Source: Haloarchaeobius iranensis (GTDB taxonomy: Archaea > Halobacteriota > Halobacteria > Halobacteriales > Natrialbaceae). Taken from it: a stretch of 64,000 bases of DNA. This document shows positions 7,350 to 15,684 of this stretch, one piece after another (within the stretch, counting starts at the first letter, position 1; each line of letters begins with the position of its first letter). The stretch is from contig NZ_FNIA01000010.1 of assembly GCF_900103505.1 (NCBI RefSeq), positions 1-64,000 on the forward strand. The letters are read 5' to 3'. The notes beneath the pieces were generated by a model. The model worked only from the letters and a program-made list of their open reading frames with translations, was not told the origin of the DNA and made no database searches. The position numbers and the translations under genes are program-made.

Positions 7350-7350
7350 C
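7289..7350. repeat. 16-bp perfect inverted repeat at the 3' end of tRNA-Asn
   Basis: GCTTCTGGCGATTCAG (7289-7304) and its exact reverse complement (7335-7350) are separated by 30 bases; the right arm ends on the last base of tRNA-Asn. On the tRNA strand this makes a strong stem-loop starting at the tRNA 3' terminus. It may be a transcription end, a processing aid or the remains of a mobile sequence. Confidence 0.7.
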
Positions 7351-7422
7351 GCCGTCACCAGGGCTCGAACCTGGGACCACCACGTTAACAGCGTGGTGCT
7401 CTACCAACTGAGCTATGACGGC
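7350..7422 (-). tRNA. tRNA-Asn (GTT)
   Basis: Cloverleaf on the minus strand: acceptor GCCGTCA/TGACGGC, discriminator G, D arm GCTCAGTTGGTAGAGC, anticodon stem CCACG/CGTGG with loop CTGTTAA, T arm CCAGG-TTCGAGC-CCTGG. Anticodon GTT reads Asn codons. A clear TATA element (CTTTATATCC, 7449-7458) lies 27-36 bases upstream. CCA is not encoded and must be added; the CCA-adding enzyme gene starts 119 bases away on the other strand. Confidence 0.97.
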
Positions 7423-7540
7423 TCGTCGCGTTCTCAGGTAGGCCTGCCGGATATAAAGAGACTTTCGCTTTACCGCGGCCGGGTGCCGTGTCACCATCTC
7501 ATCGACATCCGTTTACGCGACCGCCGAGTATCCCGCGAGC

Positions 7541-8908
7541 ATGAGCGAGGACGCCTTCGAGGCGACGGTCGCGGCGGTCCGCGAGCGGGTCGACCCGTCG
7601 TCGTCGGAGCGAGAGCGGCTCCGGGCGGTCGCAGACGAACTGGTCGAGCGGGCCGAGGACGCAGCCACGGAGCGCGTCGCGGACGCCGACGTGGTCCAGG
7701 TCGGGAGCACCGCCCGAGGCACCTGGACGGCGGGCGACCGGGACATCGACGTGTTCGTGCGGTTCCCGACGGACATCGACCGGGAGACGCTGGAGCAGTA
7801 CGGCTTGGAGGTCGGCCGCGAGGTGCTCCCGGACGGCCACGAGGAGTACGCCGAGCATCCGTACGTGAAAGGCGAGTACGAGGGGTTCGACGTCGACCTC
7901 GTGCCGTGTTTCCGGGTCGACGCGGCCACCGGGATCAGGTCCGCGGTCGACCGGACGCCGTTCCACAACGCCTACCTCCGCGAGCGACTCGACGACGAGC
8001 TCGCGGGGGACGTGCGCGTCGCGAAGGCCTTCTGCAAGGGGATCGGCGTCTACGGGAGCGACCTGCGCACGCAGGGGTTCTCGGGGTATCTGGTCGAACT
8101 CCTGGTGCTCGAGTACGGGGGGTTCCGCGAGCTCGTCACGGCGGCGGCGGAGTGGCACCCGCAGGTCGAGCGCGACCCGGAGAGCCACGGCACGCGGTCG
8201 TTCGAGGACCCACTCGTCGTCGTCGACCCGACGGACCCCGAGCGCAACGTCGCGGCCGTGGTCTCGCCGGCGAACGTCGCGCGGCTCCAGCACCACGCGC
8301 GGGCGCTGCTCGCGGACCCGGACCCGGAGCGGTTCGAGCCCCGCGAGCCCGACCCGCTCTCGCCCGCCGAGGTGCGGGCGCAGCTGGCGGCGCGCGGGAC
8401 GACACCGGTCGCGGTGCGCTTCGACCCGCCGGATGTTGTCGCGGACCAGCTCTGGCCGCAGCTCCGGAAGTCGCTCGACGGCGTCACGGACGCGCTCGAC
8501 CGGCGCGGCTTCGACACGTTCCGGGCGACCGCGCTCGCGGACGGGACGGCGGCGCTGTTCGTCGAACTCGCCGTCGCGGAGCGGCCGGCTGTCGAACGCC
8601 ACGACGGGCCGCCGGTGCACGTCCGCGAGCACGCGACGGGCTTCTACGAGAAGTACGCCGCGATGGCGGAGACGCCGCCATACGGCCCGTTCGTCGACGG
8701 CGACGACCGGTACGTGGTCGAGCGGGCGCGTGAGTTCACGACCGCGGCCGCGTTCCTCCGGAGCGACGCGCTGTTCGACGTGGCACTCGGGTCGGGTGTC
8801 GAGCGCGCCCTGGCGGACGACTACGAGGTGCTGGTCGGTGACGAGGTCGCGACGCTGGCAACGGCGTTCGGGACCGAGCTGGCGGCCTACTTCTCGCCAC
8901 GGCCCTGA
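7541..8908 (+). CDS. cca: CCA-adding enzyme (class I tRNA nucleotidyltransferase)
   Basis: The enzyme adds or repairs the CCA end of tRNAs using CTP and ATP. The 455-residue product has the archaeal class I plan: nucleotidyltransferase motif GSTARGT at 55-61, catalytic DID at 68-70, the third aspartate in FDVDLVPCF near 119, then the tRNA-binding domains (KAFCKGIGVYGSDLRTQGFS near 157-175). Length and motif order are normal for archaeal Cca. The ATG at 7541 gives the standard short acidic leader MSEDAFEATVAAV. It is divergent from tRNA-Asn and convergent with the deacetylase gene. Confidence 0.97.
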   Translation: MSEDAFEATVAAVRERVDPSSSERERLRAVADELVERAEDAATERVADADVVQVGSTARGTWTAGDRDIDVFVRFPTDIDRETLEQYGLEVGREVLPDGHEEYAEHPYVKGEYEGFDVDLVPCFRVDAATGIRSAVDRTPFHNAYLRERLDDELAGDVRVAKAFCKGIGVYGSDLRTQGFSGYLVELLVLEYGGFRELVTAAAEWHPQVERDPESHGTRSFEDPLVVVDPTDPERNVAAVVSPANVARLQHHARALLADPDPERFEPREPDPLSPAEVRAQLAARGTTPVAVRFDPPDVVADQLWPQLRKSLDGVTDALDRRGFDTFRATALADGTAALFVELAVAERPAVERHDGPPVHVREHATGFYEKYAAMAETPPYGPFVDGDDRYVVERAREFTTAAAFLRSDALFDVALGSGVERALADDYEVLVGDEVATLATAFGTELAAYFSPRP

Positions 8909-8938
8909 CGACGGCTGTCGGCCCGCGGGACGGCCCAG

Positions 8939-9946
8939 TCAGTCGAGGTCGTGGGCCGCGCGGACCTCGTCGAGCAGGTCGGCGACGTCCGCCGAAACCT
9001 CGTCGTCGGGCTCGATGGGGTCGCGTCCGTCGAACGTCTCGTGGACCATCGCGACCCCGTCCGCGAGCACGTCCAGGCCGTACCCTCCCTCGAGGATGAA
9101 CGCGATGGGGGCGTCGACGCGCTCGCAGAGCCCCCGGAGCCGGTCGGTGAGGACGGCGTAGCCCTCGGTCGAGAGCCGCATCCGCGAGATTGGGTCGTGG
9201 CGGTGGGCGTCGAAGCCCGCGCTGACGAGCAGGAGTCCGGGGTCGAACCGCTCGACGGCGGGCTCGACCGCGCGCTCGAAGACGGCTGCGTAGTCGCTCG
9301 TGTCCGCGCCGGCCGGCAGTGGGACGTTCAGCGTGGTGCCGTCACCGGCTCCCTCACCGGTCTCCTCGACCTCGCCGGTCCCGGGGTAGAGGCCGTCCTC
9401 GTGGAGCGACGCGAAGAACACGTCCTCGCGGTCGTAGAAGATGTCCTGGGTGCCGTTTCCGTGGTGGACGTCCCAGTCGACGATGGCGACGCGGTCGACG
9501 TCGCGCTCGTCGATGGCAGTCTGGGCGGCGACGCCGACGTTGTTGACGAAACAGAAGCCCATCGCGTCGTCGTAGACGGCGTGGTGCCCCGGCGGCCGAC
9601 CGAGGGAGAACGGCGTGTTCCGTCCCTGCTCGCCGTCGAGCGCGCTGGTCGCGGCCCACTGTGCGCTCCCCGCGCTCTTCAGCATGGCGTCCCAGGACTC
9701 CTCGACGGCGGTCGTGTCGGGGTCCCAGTCGCCGCCGCCATCCGCGCAGAACTCGCGGACCTCCTCGATGTAGTCGCGCTCGTGGACGGTCGCCACGGCG
9801 TCGACCGTCGCCGCGTCGGGGTCGACGTACTCGACGCCGTGCTTGCGCTTCAGCCCCTCCCGGATGGCCCGCAGGCGGTCCGGCGTCTCCGGGTGCCGTG
9901 GGCCGGTGTCGTGTTCGAGGCAACGGGGGCTGTATCCGAACTTCAT
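8939..9946 (-). CDS. Histone deacetylase family protein (class I/II fold)
   Basis: The 335-residue product hydrolyses acetyl-lysine or related acetylamides with a zinc ion. Visible motifs are HPETPDRL at 18-25, the active-site RPPGHHA with the tandem His at 121-122, DWDVHHGNGTQ with zinc ligands Asp159 and His161, SAGFDAH with Asp246, and the ILEGGYGL loop with the catalytic Tyr. The start at 9946 (MKFGYSPRCLEHDTGPRHP) is chosen because the family begins there; the open frame upstream is antisense to the histone gene. It follows the histone gene by one base, so both should be on one message. I recall the same adjacency in Haloferax. Substrate unknown. Confidence 0.93.
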   Translation of the reverse strand: MKFGYSPRCLEHDTGPRHPETPDRLRAIREGLKRKHGVEYVDPDAATVDAVATVHERDYIEEVREFCADGGGDWDPDTTAVEESWDAMLKSAGSAQWAATSALDGEQGRNTPFSLGRPPGHHAVYDDAMGFCFVNNVGVAAQTAIDERDVDRVAIVDWDVHHGNGTQDIFYDREDVFFASLHEDGLYPGTGEVEETGEGAGDGTTLNVPLPAGADTSDYAAVFERAVEPAVERFDPGLLLVSAGFDAHRHDPISRMRLSTEGYAVLTDRLRGLCERVDAPIAFILEGGYGLDVLADGVAMVHETFDGRDPIEPDDEVSADVADLLDEVRAAHDLD

Positions 9947-9947
9947 C

Positions 9948-10379
9948 TCACTCGAAGAGGGCGAAGTACGTCTCGATGTCTTCGGCCTTGATGGTGCGTC
10001 TGTCTGCGTGGCGCGCGAGCGTCGCGGCGGCGGCCGCGACGTTGTCCGCGTAGTCCTCCAGGATGTCCGCGAGTGCGATCCGGGCGTCCATCGCGACCCT
10101 GTACGAGTCGTCGATGTCGAGGCGGGCGATGCGGTCGACCGGGGCGACCGGGAGCTCCAGTTCGTCCTTGTCGATGGTCGCCTCGACGCCGAAATCACTC
10201 GCCATCAGCGTCTTCCGCCCGTCCGCCGTGGCGACTTCGGCCGCGTCCTCGGCCAGGTCGGCACCGTGGAGCTGGATGCGTCGCGCCAGCTCCTCTGCGG
10301 CACCGGCGCTGACCCGAAGGTCGCCTGCGTTCCGTCGGATGATGGAGTCCACCGGGGCGAACGGTAGCTCAACGCTCAT
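9948..10379 (-). CDS. Archaeal histone, fused doublet of two histone folds
   Basis: The 143-residue product carries two histone folds in tandem. The first begins ELPFAPVDSIIRRNAG and ends with DFGVEATI; the second begins ELPVAPVDRIARLD and ends IKAEDIETYFALFE. Doublets of this length are the normal haloarchaeal form and would mimic a dimer. The protein is strongly acidic and I count only three lysines, unlike the basic histones of methanogens, so its DNA-packing role may differ. It is first in a two-gene operon with the deacetylase gene one base downstream. About 270 bases of upstream spacer are shared with the divergent haemoglobin gene. Confidence 0.95.
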   Translation of the reverse strand: MSVELPFAPVDSIIRRNAGDLRVSAGAAEELARRIQLHGADLAEDAAEVATADGRKTLMASDFGVEATIDKDELELPVAPVDRIARLDIDDSYRVAMDARIALADILEDYADNVAAAAATLARHADRRTIKAEDIETYFALFE

Positions 10380-10653
10380 ACCGTGAACCGAGTCCGCCCG
10401 TCCCTTTGTAGTTTTCCGTCACGCCAGCATCGGCCGCGAAACGGCGACCGGAACCGCGGTTCGGGCCATGTCGGTCCCGGCAGCGTGTCAGCGCCCCCGA
10501 CTGCAGTCGTGGGCTACCGACAGGGACCGCCGTACGTGCAGCGGTTCGGGACCGGGGCAGCGCACTGGCGCGGGAGAGAGCGACTGCTCCGCATCGAGCC
10601 CCGCGTCCGTCGTTCCACAACATACATCCGTGGTTCACTCGCGCGTACAACAC

Positions 10654-11034
10654 ATGCCAGAGCGAACGCTGTACGAACGGCTGGGGGGCCGAGAAGCGAT
10701 ACGCGCCGTGGTCGATGACTTCTACGACAGGCTCATCGCTGACGACGAGCTGGGGCCGTTCTTCGAGACGGCGAATATGGAGCGACTCAGGCGGACACAG
10801 ACGGACTTCCTGTGCGAGGCGGCGGGCGGTCCGGAGACGTACGACGCCGAACCCGTCCGTGAGGCTCACCTGCACGTTCCGTTCACCCCGTCCCACATCC
10901 AGCGGGCCGTCGAGCTGCTGTACGAGAGTCTGGACGCCTTCGACGTTCCCGAGGAAGACGCGGACGCCGTTGTCCAGGCGGTCGCCGCGTACGAAGAAGA
11001 CCTGCTGGCGAGACCGGAAGACCAGGGGGAGTAG
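10654..11034 (+). CDS. Truncated haemoglobin (2-on-2 globin)
   Basis: The product is 126 residues, the usual size of truncated globins. It starts MPERTLYERLGGREAIRAVV, has a Tyr in the FYDRL motif (B10 position, residue 24), and a REAHLHVPFTPSHIQ segment in which His72 would be the proximal haem ligand (F8). Such proteins bind oxygen or NO and often detoxify NO or handle peroxides; the specific role here is unknown. It is a single gene, divergent from the histone operon. An open frame continues upstream but the globin fold starts at this ATG. Confidence 0.93.
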   Translation: MPERTLYERLGGREAIRAVVDDFYDRLIADDELGPFFETANMERLRRTQTDFLCEAAGGPETYDAEPVREAHLHVPFTPSHIQRAVELLYESLDAFDVPEEDADAVVQAVAAYEEDLLARPEDQGE

Positions 11035-11191
11035 CTGCCACACCGTTCCGGTGACCGCCCCGGGACCGGCCACCGATGCGCTCCCCCGCCTCTGCTGTAG
11101 AAGGCGCGTCCTGTTTCCAGCAGGGTCGCTGCGACGCATCGCACGTCGACGGTACCATACGGTCGCGGTTCCCGGTCGCGGGTGACCGCGT

Positions 11192-12646
11192 TCAGAACAC
11201 GTCGTCGGCGTCGAGGGTGCCGTCGGAGACCGTTCCGCGGACCGTGACCTCCTGTCCGAGGTGGACGTCGGCGTCCGTCTCGACGCTCATCGTCTCCTCA
11301 CCGTCGTCGAGGATGACCGGCGAGCCCGCCTGCACGACGGTGCCGGTGAACTCGACGGCTTCGCCCTGGAGCGACGCAGTCGCGGAGCCACCCGAGCCCC
11401 CCGAGTCGGCGACCGCAGCGCTTGCGTCGTCGCCGTCGGCCGCCTCGACCGCGTCGGCACCGTCCCCGTCCGCGAACGCGTCGAGACCGGTCGCCTGCTC
11501 GTTGGCCCCGTCGCCCTCGTCGCCGCCGGGGGCATCGCCCGCCCCGTCGAGGACCGTCACGCTCGACCGCCAGCCGGCGGACGCCTCGAGGTCGTCCTGC
11601 CAGCCGTCCTGAACTTCCACGTCCGCGAAGGCGACGCGGTCGCCGGGCCCGATGTCGTAGTCGGCCTTGTCGCCCCAGAGCGCGACGCGGATGTCGCCGG
11701 TCTCGTCCTGGACGCGGACGTTCCGGACCTGTCCCTCGGAGCCGTCGTCCCGGTCGAACGTCCGCTTCGGGTCCGCCGACCGGACGACCCCCGCGATGTC
11801 GACGGTGTCGCCCATCTCGAGCGCGTCGATGGCCGTGCTCTCGGGCTCGTACTGTATCTCCTCGTCCAGCTCCTCGATGGCGCCGCGCTCGCCGACGTGG
11901 AGCTCCAGACTGCCGTCGCGCTCCCGGACGTAGCCGTCGACGACCTCGACGCTGGTCCCCGCGGCGAGCGCCTCGACGGTGTCGGCCTGGCCGTCCCACA
12001 TCGTCACGCGGATGCGCCCGGTCGGGTCACCCAGGGTGAGGTTCGCGACCTTGCCCTCGGAGCCGTCGTCCCGGTCGAACGTCCGGATGGACTCCGTATC
12101 GAGGATGCGCCCCTTCGTGTTCACGTCCGAGAGCCCCAGCGAGAGGTCCTCGACACGGTAGGAGTCACGGATCTGCACGTCGATCTCGGCGTCCTCGTCG
12201 ACCTCGACCTCGTCGACGTTCACCTCGATGCCGTTGTAGCCCTCCTTCGGGCGGCCCTTCACGCGGAGAACCTGGCCGACCTCCAGTTCGTTCTCGGCCG
12301 CGTCGGCCTTCTCGTCCCAGAAGGCGAGCCGGAGCGAGCCCGTCTCGTCGGCCACGTCGACGTTGACGACGCGACCGTCCTCGGCGTCGTCGCCGTCGCG
12401 CTCGAACGTCCGCACGTCGCCGACGGCGGTCACCTTCGCGAGGAACTTCACCTCGTCCATCCCCGGTGCCACGTCGGCGATACCGTTGACCTCCTCGTCG
12501 CGCAGCTCGTGCGCGATGAGCATCGCCGCGGTCTCCTCGTCGGCCAGTCCCCCCATCTGCTCGACCTTGGCCTCGACGGCCTCCTCGAACTCCTCGAAGG
12601 AGACGTCGGCCTCGAGGTCCTCGTAGACGTCCTCAATCGCGCCCAT
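11192..12646 (-). CDS. rpa2: Single-stranded DNA-binding protein, RPA with OB folds
   Basis: The 484-residue protein binds single-stranded DNA during replication and repair. After an N-terminal helical part (1-60) come OB folds at about 66-148, 172-262 and 285-372, each with the repeated RTFDRDDGSEG-type loop and a VxLxDxTGxIRxxxW core, then an acidic Ser/Ala-rich linker and a fourth small OB fold at about 428-484. No zinc finger is visible, and there is no rpap gene alongside, which fits the stand-alone Rpa2 type. A CTTAAG element near 12677 lies about 31 bases upstream of the start and could be the TATA box of a near-leaderless message. Confidence 0.93.
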   Translation of the reverse strand: MGAIEDVYEDLEADVSFEEFEEAVEAKVEQMGGLADEETAAMLIAHELRDEEVNGIADVAPGMDEVKFLAKVTAVGDVRTFERDGDDAEDGRVVNVDVADETGSLRLAFWDEKADAAENELEVGQVLRVKGRPKEGYNGIEVNVDEVEVDEDAEIDVQIRDSYRVEDLSLGLSDVNTKGRILDTESIRTFDRDDGSEGKVANLTLGDPTGRIRVTMWDGQADTVEALAAGTSVEVVDGYVRERDGSLELHVGERGAIEELDEEIQYEPESTAIDALEMGDTVDIAGVVRSADPKRTFDRDDGSEGQVRNVRVQDETGDIRVALWGDKADYDIGPGDRVAFADVEVQDGWQDDLEASAGWRSSVTVLDGAGDAPGGDEGDGANEQATGLDAFADGDGADAVEAADGDDASAAVADSGGSGGSATASLQGEAVEFTGTVVQAGSPVILDDGEETMSVETDADVHLGQEVTVRGTVSDGTLDADDVF

Positions 12647-12799
12647 TATTCTAGAATTTCGCAGGGTTGGGCGTCGCTTAAGCGTTGTCCTTGCAGTAGG
12701 AGGTCGCCTCCTGCGGGTGGTTTCCTCGCCGGTGAGCGCGTGTGCATAGCCGACGCTTGAGGCGGTATCCTACAAGAACTCCGTGCCGTGCGACACCGG

Positions 12800-13444
12800 T
12801 CAGTGCGGCTGGACCCGGCGCGACTCGGTCGTCACCGTCGTCGTCCCGTCCTGGCTCGCGTGCCGGACCTCGACGGTGGTCGGGAGCGCGTCGGCGAACG
12901 CGAAGCGGGCCTCGTACTGGACCTCCCCGAGACACTGCTGGCACGCGTCGGCGTCGTCCGCTTCCACATCGACGACGACCGTGAGCGCGCCGTCGGACAC
13001 CGCGGCGCGCTCGACCGTCGCGACGTGGCAGGGGTCCGACGCCATGATGGAGCCGTCGACGCTCACCGTGGACGAGCCGCCGTCGAACGCCACGACGGCC
13101 TCGTTGGCCGACCCGCAGCCGGTGTCGGTCGTGGTGATGTTCCGTGACTGCACGCTAGCGCTGCTCGATCCGCCGTCCTCCGAGATATCCGAACTCGCCG
13201 AGTCGTCGTCGGTCGTGCCGTCGCTGCCGGAGTCGTCGCCGTCGGTCGTGCTGTCACTCCCTGAGCTGTCGCCGTCGGAGCCGCCACCGTCGCCGTTGGC
13301 CCCGCCTGACCCGTCGGTCGGCGTGCTCGTGTCCTCGCCCCCGCCGCCGGGCGAGTCCTCGGTCTCCAGAGAACCGATACAGCCCGCTATCGACCCGATA
13401 GCCGCCACTGTCCCCGCCTTGGTGAGTAGCTCTCGTCGCTTCAT
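12800..13444 (-). CDS. Secreted lipoprotein with Ser/Asp/Gly-rich stalk
   Basis: The start at 13444 gives MKRRELLTKAGTVAAIGSIAGC: a twin-basic N-terminus, hydrophobic core and lipobox ending at Cys22, so the protein is probably Tat-exported and lipid-anchored. Residues 23 to about 100 are a low-complexity stalk of Ser, Asp, Gly and Thr, and the C-terminal ~110 residues form a compact domain with four spaced cysteines (DTGCGSANEA, DPCHVATV and ADACQQCLGEVQY). I do not recognise a functional family. It is a single gene between the RPA promoter and the tRNA-Arg region. Confidence 0.85.
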   Translation of the reverse strand: MKRRELLTKAGTVAAIGSIAGCIGSLETEDSPGGGGEDTSTPTDGSGGANGDGGGSDGDSSGSDSTTDGDDSGSDGTTDDDSASSDISEDGGSSSASVQSRNITTTDTGCGSANEAVVAFDGGSSTVSVDGSIMASDPCHVATVERAAVSDGALTVVVDVEADDADACQQCLGEVQYEARFAFADALPTTVEVRHASQDGTTTVTTESRRVQPH

Positions 13445-13601
13445 ACCTGGGCAGACGGTTCCTAATTTCAAAGCCCTTTCCCACGGTGAAAATGCCCTTT
13501 CAGCTTGGCCGCCCGTGCGAACGTCGTGCCAGGTGCACCCACACGCCGCAGGCCCATGACATCGTAACCCTCTTATCCCTCTCCGCGGAAGGTGTAGTTG
13601 A

Positions 13602-13674
13602 GTCCGGGTAGGGTAGTGGACTATCCTCTTGGCTTGCGGAGCCAGGGACCGGAGTTCAAATCTCCGTCCGGACG
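13602..13674 (+). tRNA. tRNA-Arg (GCG)
   Basis: Cloverleaf on the plus strand: acceptor GTCCGGG/TCCGGAC with discriminator G, short D arm, anticodon stem TTGGC/GCCAG with loop TTGCGGA, T arm CGGAG-TTCAAAT-CTCCG. Anticodon GCG reads Arg CGC/CGU codons. A CTTATCC element at 13572-13578 fits the TATA position. Its 3' end is repeated twice downstream (see repeats), marking it as an integration target. Confidence 0.95.
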
Positions 13675-13741
13675 TTTCTCTCGACGCAACGACGACGAGC
13701 GCAGCGAGGAGTCTGCGTCGAGGAAACTCCGCGCGGAGATT
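13662..13741 (+). repeat. 80-bp direct repeat, copy 1, starting inside tRNA-Arg
   Basis: This stretch begins with the last 13 bases of tRNA-Arg and continues into its 3' flank. It matches 13925-14004 with one mismatch over 80 bases. It contains a long hairpin (TCGACGCA at 13681-13688 with TGCGTCGA at 13714-13721) and the 12-base palindrome CTCCGCGCGGAG at 13727-13738. Confidence 0.9.
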
Positions 13742-13772
13742 TGAGCAGGGAGCAAATCTCTGATTTGCGACC

Positions 13773-13797
13773 GAGTTCAAATCTCCGTCCGGACGTT
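13773..13797 (+). repeat. 25-bp copy of the tRNA-Arg 3' end
   Basis: Identical to 13652-13676, that is, the T arm, acceptor strand and two flanking bases of tRNA-Arg, 121 bases downstream. It includes the full T loop, so it is long enough to act as an attachment site. Confidence 0.88.
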
Positions 13798-13924
13798 CCT
13801 TCGTTCCTTCACTTCGTTCAGTCACTACGTCACGTCCGGCCTGCCCCCGCTCGCCCTGCTCGCGGGGACCCCGACCGACCGCGAGCGGTCAGTCGTGCTC
13901 TACGCTCACTGCGTTCGCGTAGAA

Positions 13925-14004
13925 CTCCGTCCGGACGTTTCTCTCGACGCAACGACGACGAGCGCAGCGAGGAGTCTGTGTCGAGGAAACTCCGCGCGGA
14001 GATT
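13925..14004 (+). repeat. 80-bp direct repeat, copy 2
   Basis: Second copy of 13662-13741 with one mismatch (G for A-type change at the hairpin arm, giving TGTGTCGA). It starts with the last 13 bases of the tRNA-Arg sequence and thus is a third, shorter tRNA-end copy. Confidence 0.9.
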
Positions 14005-14094
14005 CGACCAGGGCAGACGGCCGCAGGGAGCGAGTACTGCTGGGTGCGACGACCCGCACGACATTTCACGCCTCGCGCTCGTACATCGACACGA

Positions 14095-14712
14095 ATGCGC
14101 GAGCATCTCCGAGCGGGCATCGCCGTCTTCAACGCGGGCGACTTCCACGACGCCCACGACGCGTGGGAGGAGCACTGGCTCGACCTCGAATCGGGCACCG
14201 ACGACGAGCAGTTGCTCCACGGGCTCATCCAGTTCACCGCCGCGGTCCACCACGGCTACCGCCGCAACTGGACGGGCTGTGTGGGGCTGGCGGAGAGCGC
14301 CGAGGAGTACCTCGCCGGGCTTCCCGACGAGTACCGCGGCGTCGACGTGGCGCGCGTGCGGCGCATCCTCGCCGGGGTCGGACGGGACCCCGAGGTGCTG
14401 TACCGGCGCGGCGCGCCGCGGCTGACCCACGGGGGCGAGCACGTCCTGCTCGCGGACCTGGCGTTCGAGAGTGCGGCCGTCGCCGCGGGGGTCTACGCCG
14501 GGCGCGGGGGCTACGACGCGGCGACCATCGACCGCGGGGTCGCCTACGCACACGAGGACCTCGAGGACGGGAAGGAGAACAGCCGGTTCGTCCACCTCGT
14601 GCGGGACTTCGCCGCCGACCCCGCCGATCGGGGAATCATCCATCAGCGGCTCGCCGGTCACGTCGAACAGCGGCGGCACCGCGAGCGGGACGTAGAGGGG
14701 CTGTTCGACTGA
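14095..14712 (+). CDS. DUF309 family protein
   Basis: The 205-residue product starts MREHLRAGIAVFNAGDFHDA and contains the DUF309 signature FxxGxFHDAHDAWEExW followed by LLHGLIQFTAAVHHGYRRNW. The family is all-helical with conserved His, Glu and Trp residues that suggest a metal or ligand pocket; function unknown. Length is typical when a C-terminal helical region is present. It is a single gene; its stop lies six bases from the stop of the convergent lipid kinase gene. Confidence 0.85.
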   Translation: MREHLRAGIAVFNAGDFHDAHDAWEEHWLDLESGTDDEQLLHGLIQFTAAVHHGYRRNWTGCVGLAESAEEYLAGLPDEYRGVDVARVRRILAGVGRDPEVLYRRGAPRLTHGGEHVLLADLAFESAAVAAGVYAGRGGYDAATIDRGVAYAHEDLEDGKENSRFVHLVRDFAADPADRGIIHQRLAGHVEQRRHRERDVEGLFD

Positions 14713-14718
14713 CCGGCA

Positions 14719-15624
14719 CTACTCGGGGGTCGGCGTGTAGCCGGCACCCACCCGGAGGTCGAGCGCTCCCGCCGACACGTCGAGCGCGAGGTGTTCGTGC
14801 TCGCTCAGCTCGCCGTCGCGGCTGAAGGTGATGGGTTCGCCGTCGGTGTCGCTGACGGCCACCCTGTTGGCCTGGAAGTGCGTGACGTTCTCGCTGCCGG
14901 AGCCGAGCAGCCGGTGCTGGACGGCCTCGGCGACGAGGTTGCTCGTCGGCATCTGCTCGACGACCGCCACGTCGAACAGCCCGTCCTCGAGGTCGGCCTG
15001 CCCGCCCTGCTCGACGAACTTCCGGGCGTTGCCGACGAGCACGCAGAGCGCCTCGCCGGACCAGCGCTCGTCGCCGTCGTCGGTCGCCACCTCCATCTCG
15101 ATCGAGAGCGGCTCGAACTCCAGCGCCTCCTGTGCGCCCGTGACGAGGAACGCGAGCGTCCCGAACCGTGCCTTCAGGTCGCTCGACGCCGCGACGCTCG
15201 CCTCGGCCGGGAAGCCGGCGATACAGGAGACGGCGAACGGCTGGCCGTCCGCCATCCCCACGTCGATAGTCCGCACGTCGCCCGTGTCGGCGATCTCGAC
15301 GGCCTGCGCCAGGCTCTCGATGCCGATCTTCTCGGCCAGGATGTTGGCGGTGCCCGCCGGAACGACCGAGAGCGTCGTCTCGCCGAGGTGGTCTGCCGCG
15401 GAGAGCCCGCGCAGCACCTCGTTCACCGTGCCGTCGCCGCCCACGACGGCCAGCTCGGAGACGCCGTCGCGGCCGGCCTCCAGCGCGAGCTCGACGCCGT
15501 CCTCCGGCCCCTCGGTCTCGTGGACCGCGAAGCCCCGGGCTTCGAGCAGTCGTCGCGCGTAGTCCGCGTGCCCACCGCCGCCGCTGATGGGGTTCACGAT
15601 GGCACGCCGGGACCCGACCTGCAT
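14719..15624 (-). CDS. YegS/DAG-kinase family lipid kinase
   Basis: The 301-residue protein has the diacylglycerol-kinase catalytic fold: IVNPISGGG at 9-17 for nucleotide, AVVGGDGTVNEVLRGL at about 59-74 with the GGDGT motif, and VPAGTANILA at about 87-96. It likely phosphorylates a lipid alcohol at the membrane; the true substrate in archaeal lipids is not known. Length is normal for the family. Confidence 0.9.
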   Translation of the reverse strand: MQVGSRRAIVNPISGGGGHADYARRLLEARGFAVHETEGPEDGVELALEAGRDGVSELAVVGGDGTVNEVLRGLSAADHLGETTLSVVPAGTANILAEKIGIESLAQAVEIADTGDVRTIDVGMADGQPFAVSCIAGFPAEASVAASSDLKARFGTLAFLVTGAQEALEFEPLSIEMEVATDDGDERWSGEALCVLVGNARKFVEQGGQADLEDGLFDVAVVEQMPTSNLVAEAVQHRLLGSGSENVTHFQANRVAVSDTDGEPITFSRDGELSEHEHLALDVSAGALDLRVGAGYTPTPE

Positions 15625-15684
15625 ACCGGGACGGAGGGCCGCCTGCTATTTAAGCACGGGCGGTCGGCGGTGTCGGCCGGTGCG

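Larger units (their letters stand above)
13675..14094. other. Repeat-filled spacer after tRNA-Arg
   Basis: This 420-base spacer has no credible gene; it is taken up by three copies of the tRNA-Arg 3' end with differing flanks, hairpins, and short GC-rich stretches. The last ~60 bases would carry the promoter of the DUF309 gene at 14095. It looks like the remains of repeated integration and excision at one tRNA. Confidence 0.7.

Noticed and set aside
13662-14004. tRNA-Arg repeats as CRISPR or as extra tRNA genes
   Set aside because: The copies lack the D and anticodon arms and have no regular spacing.
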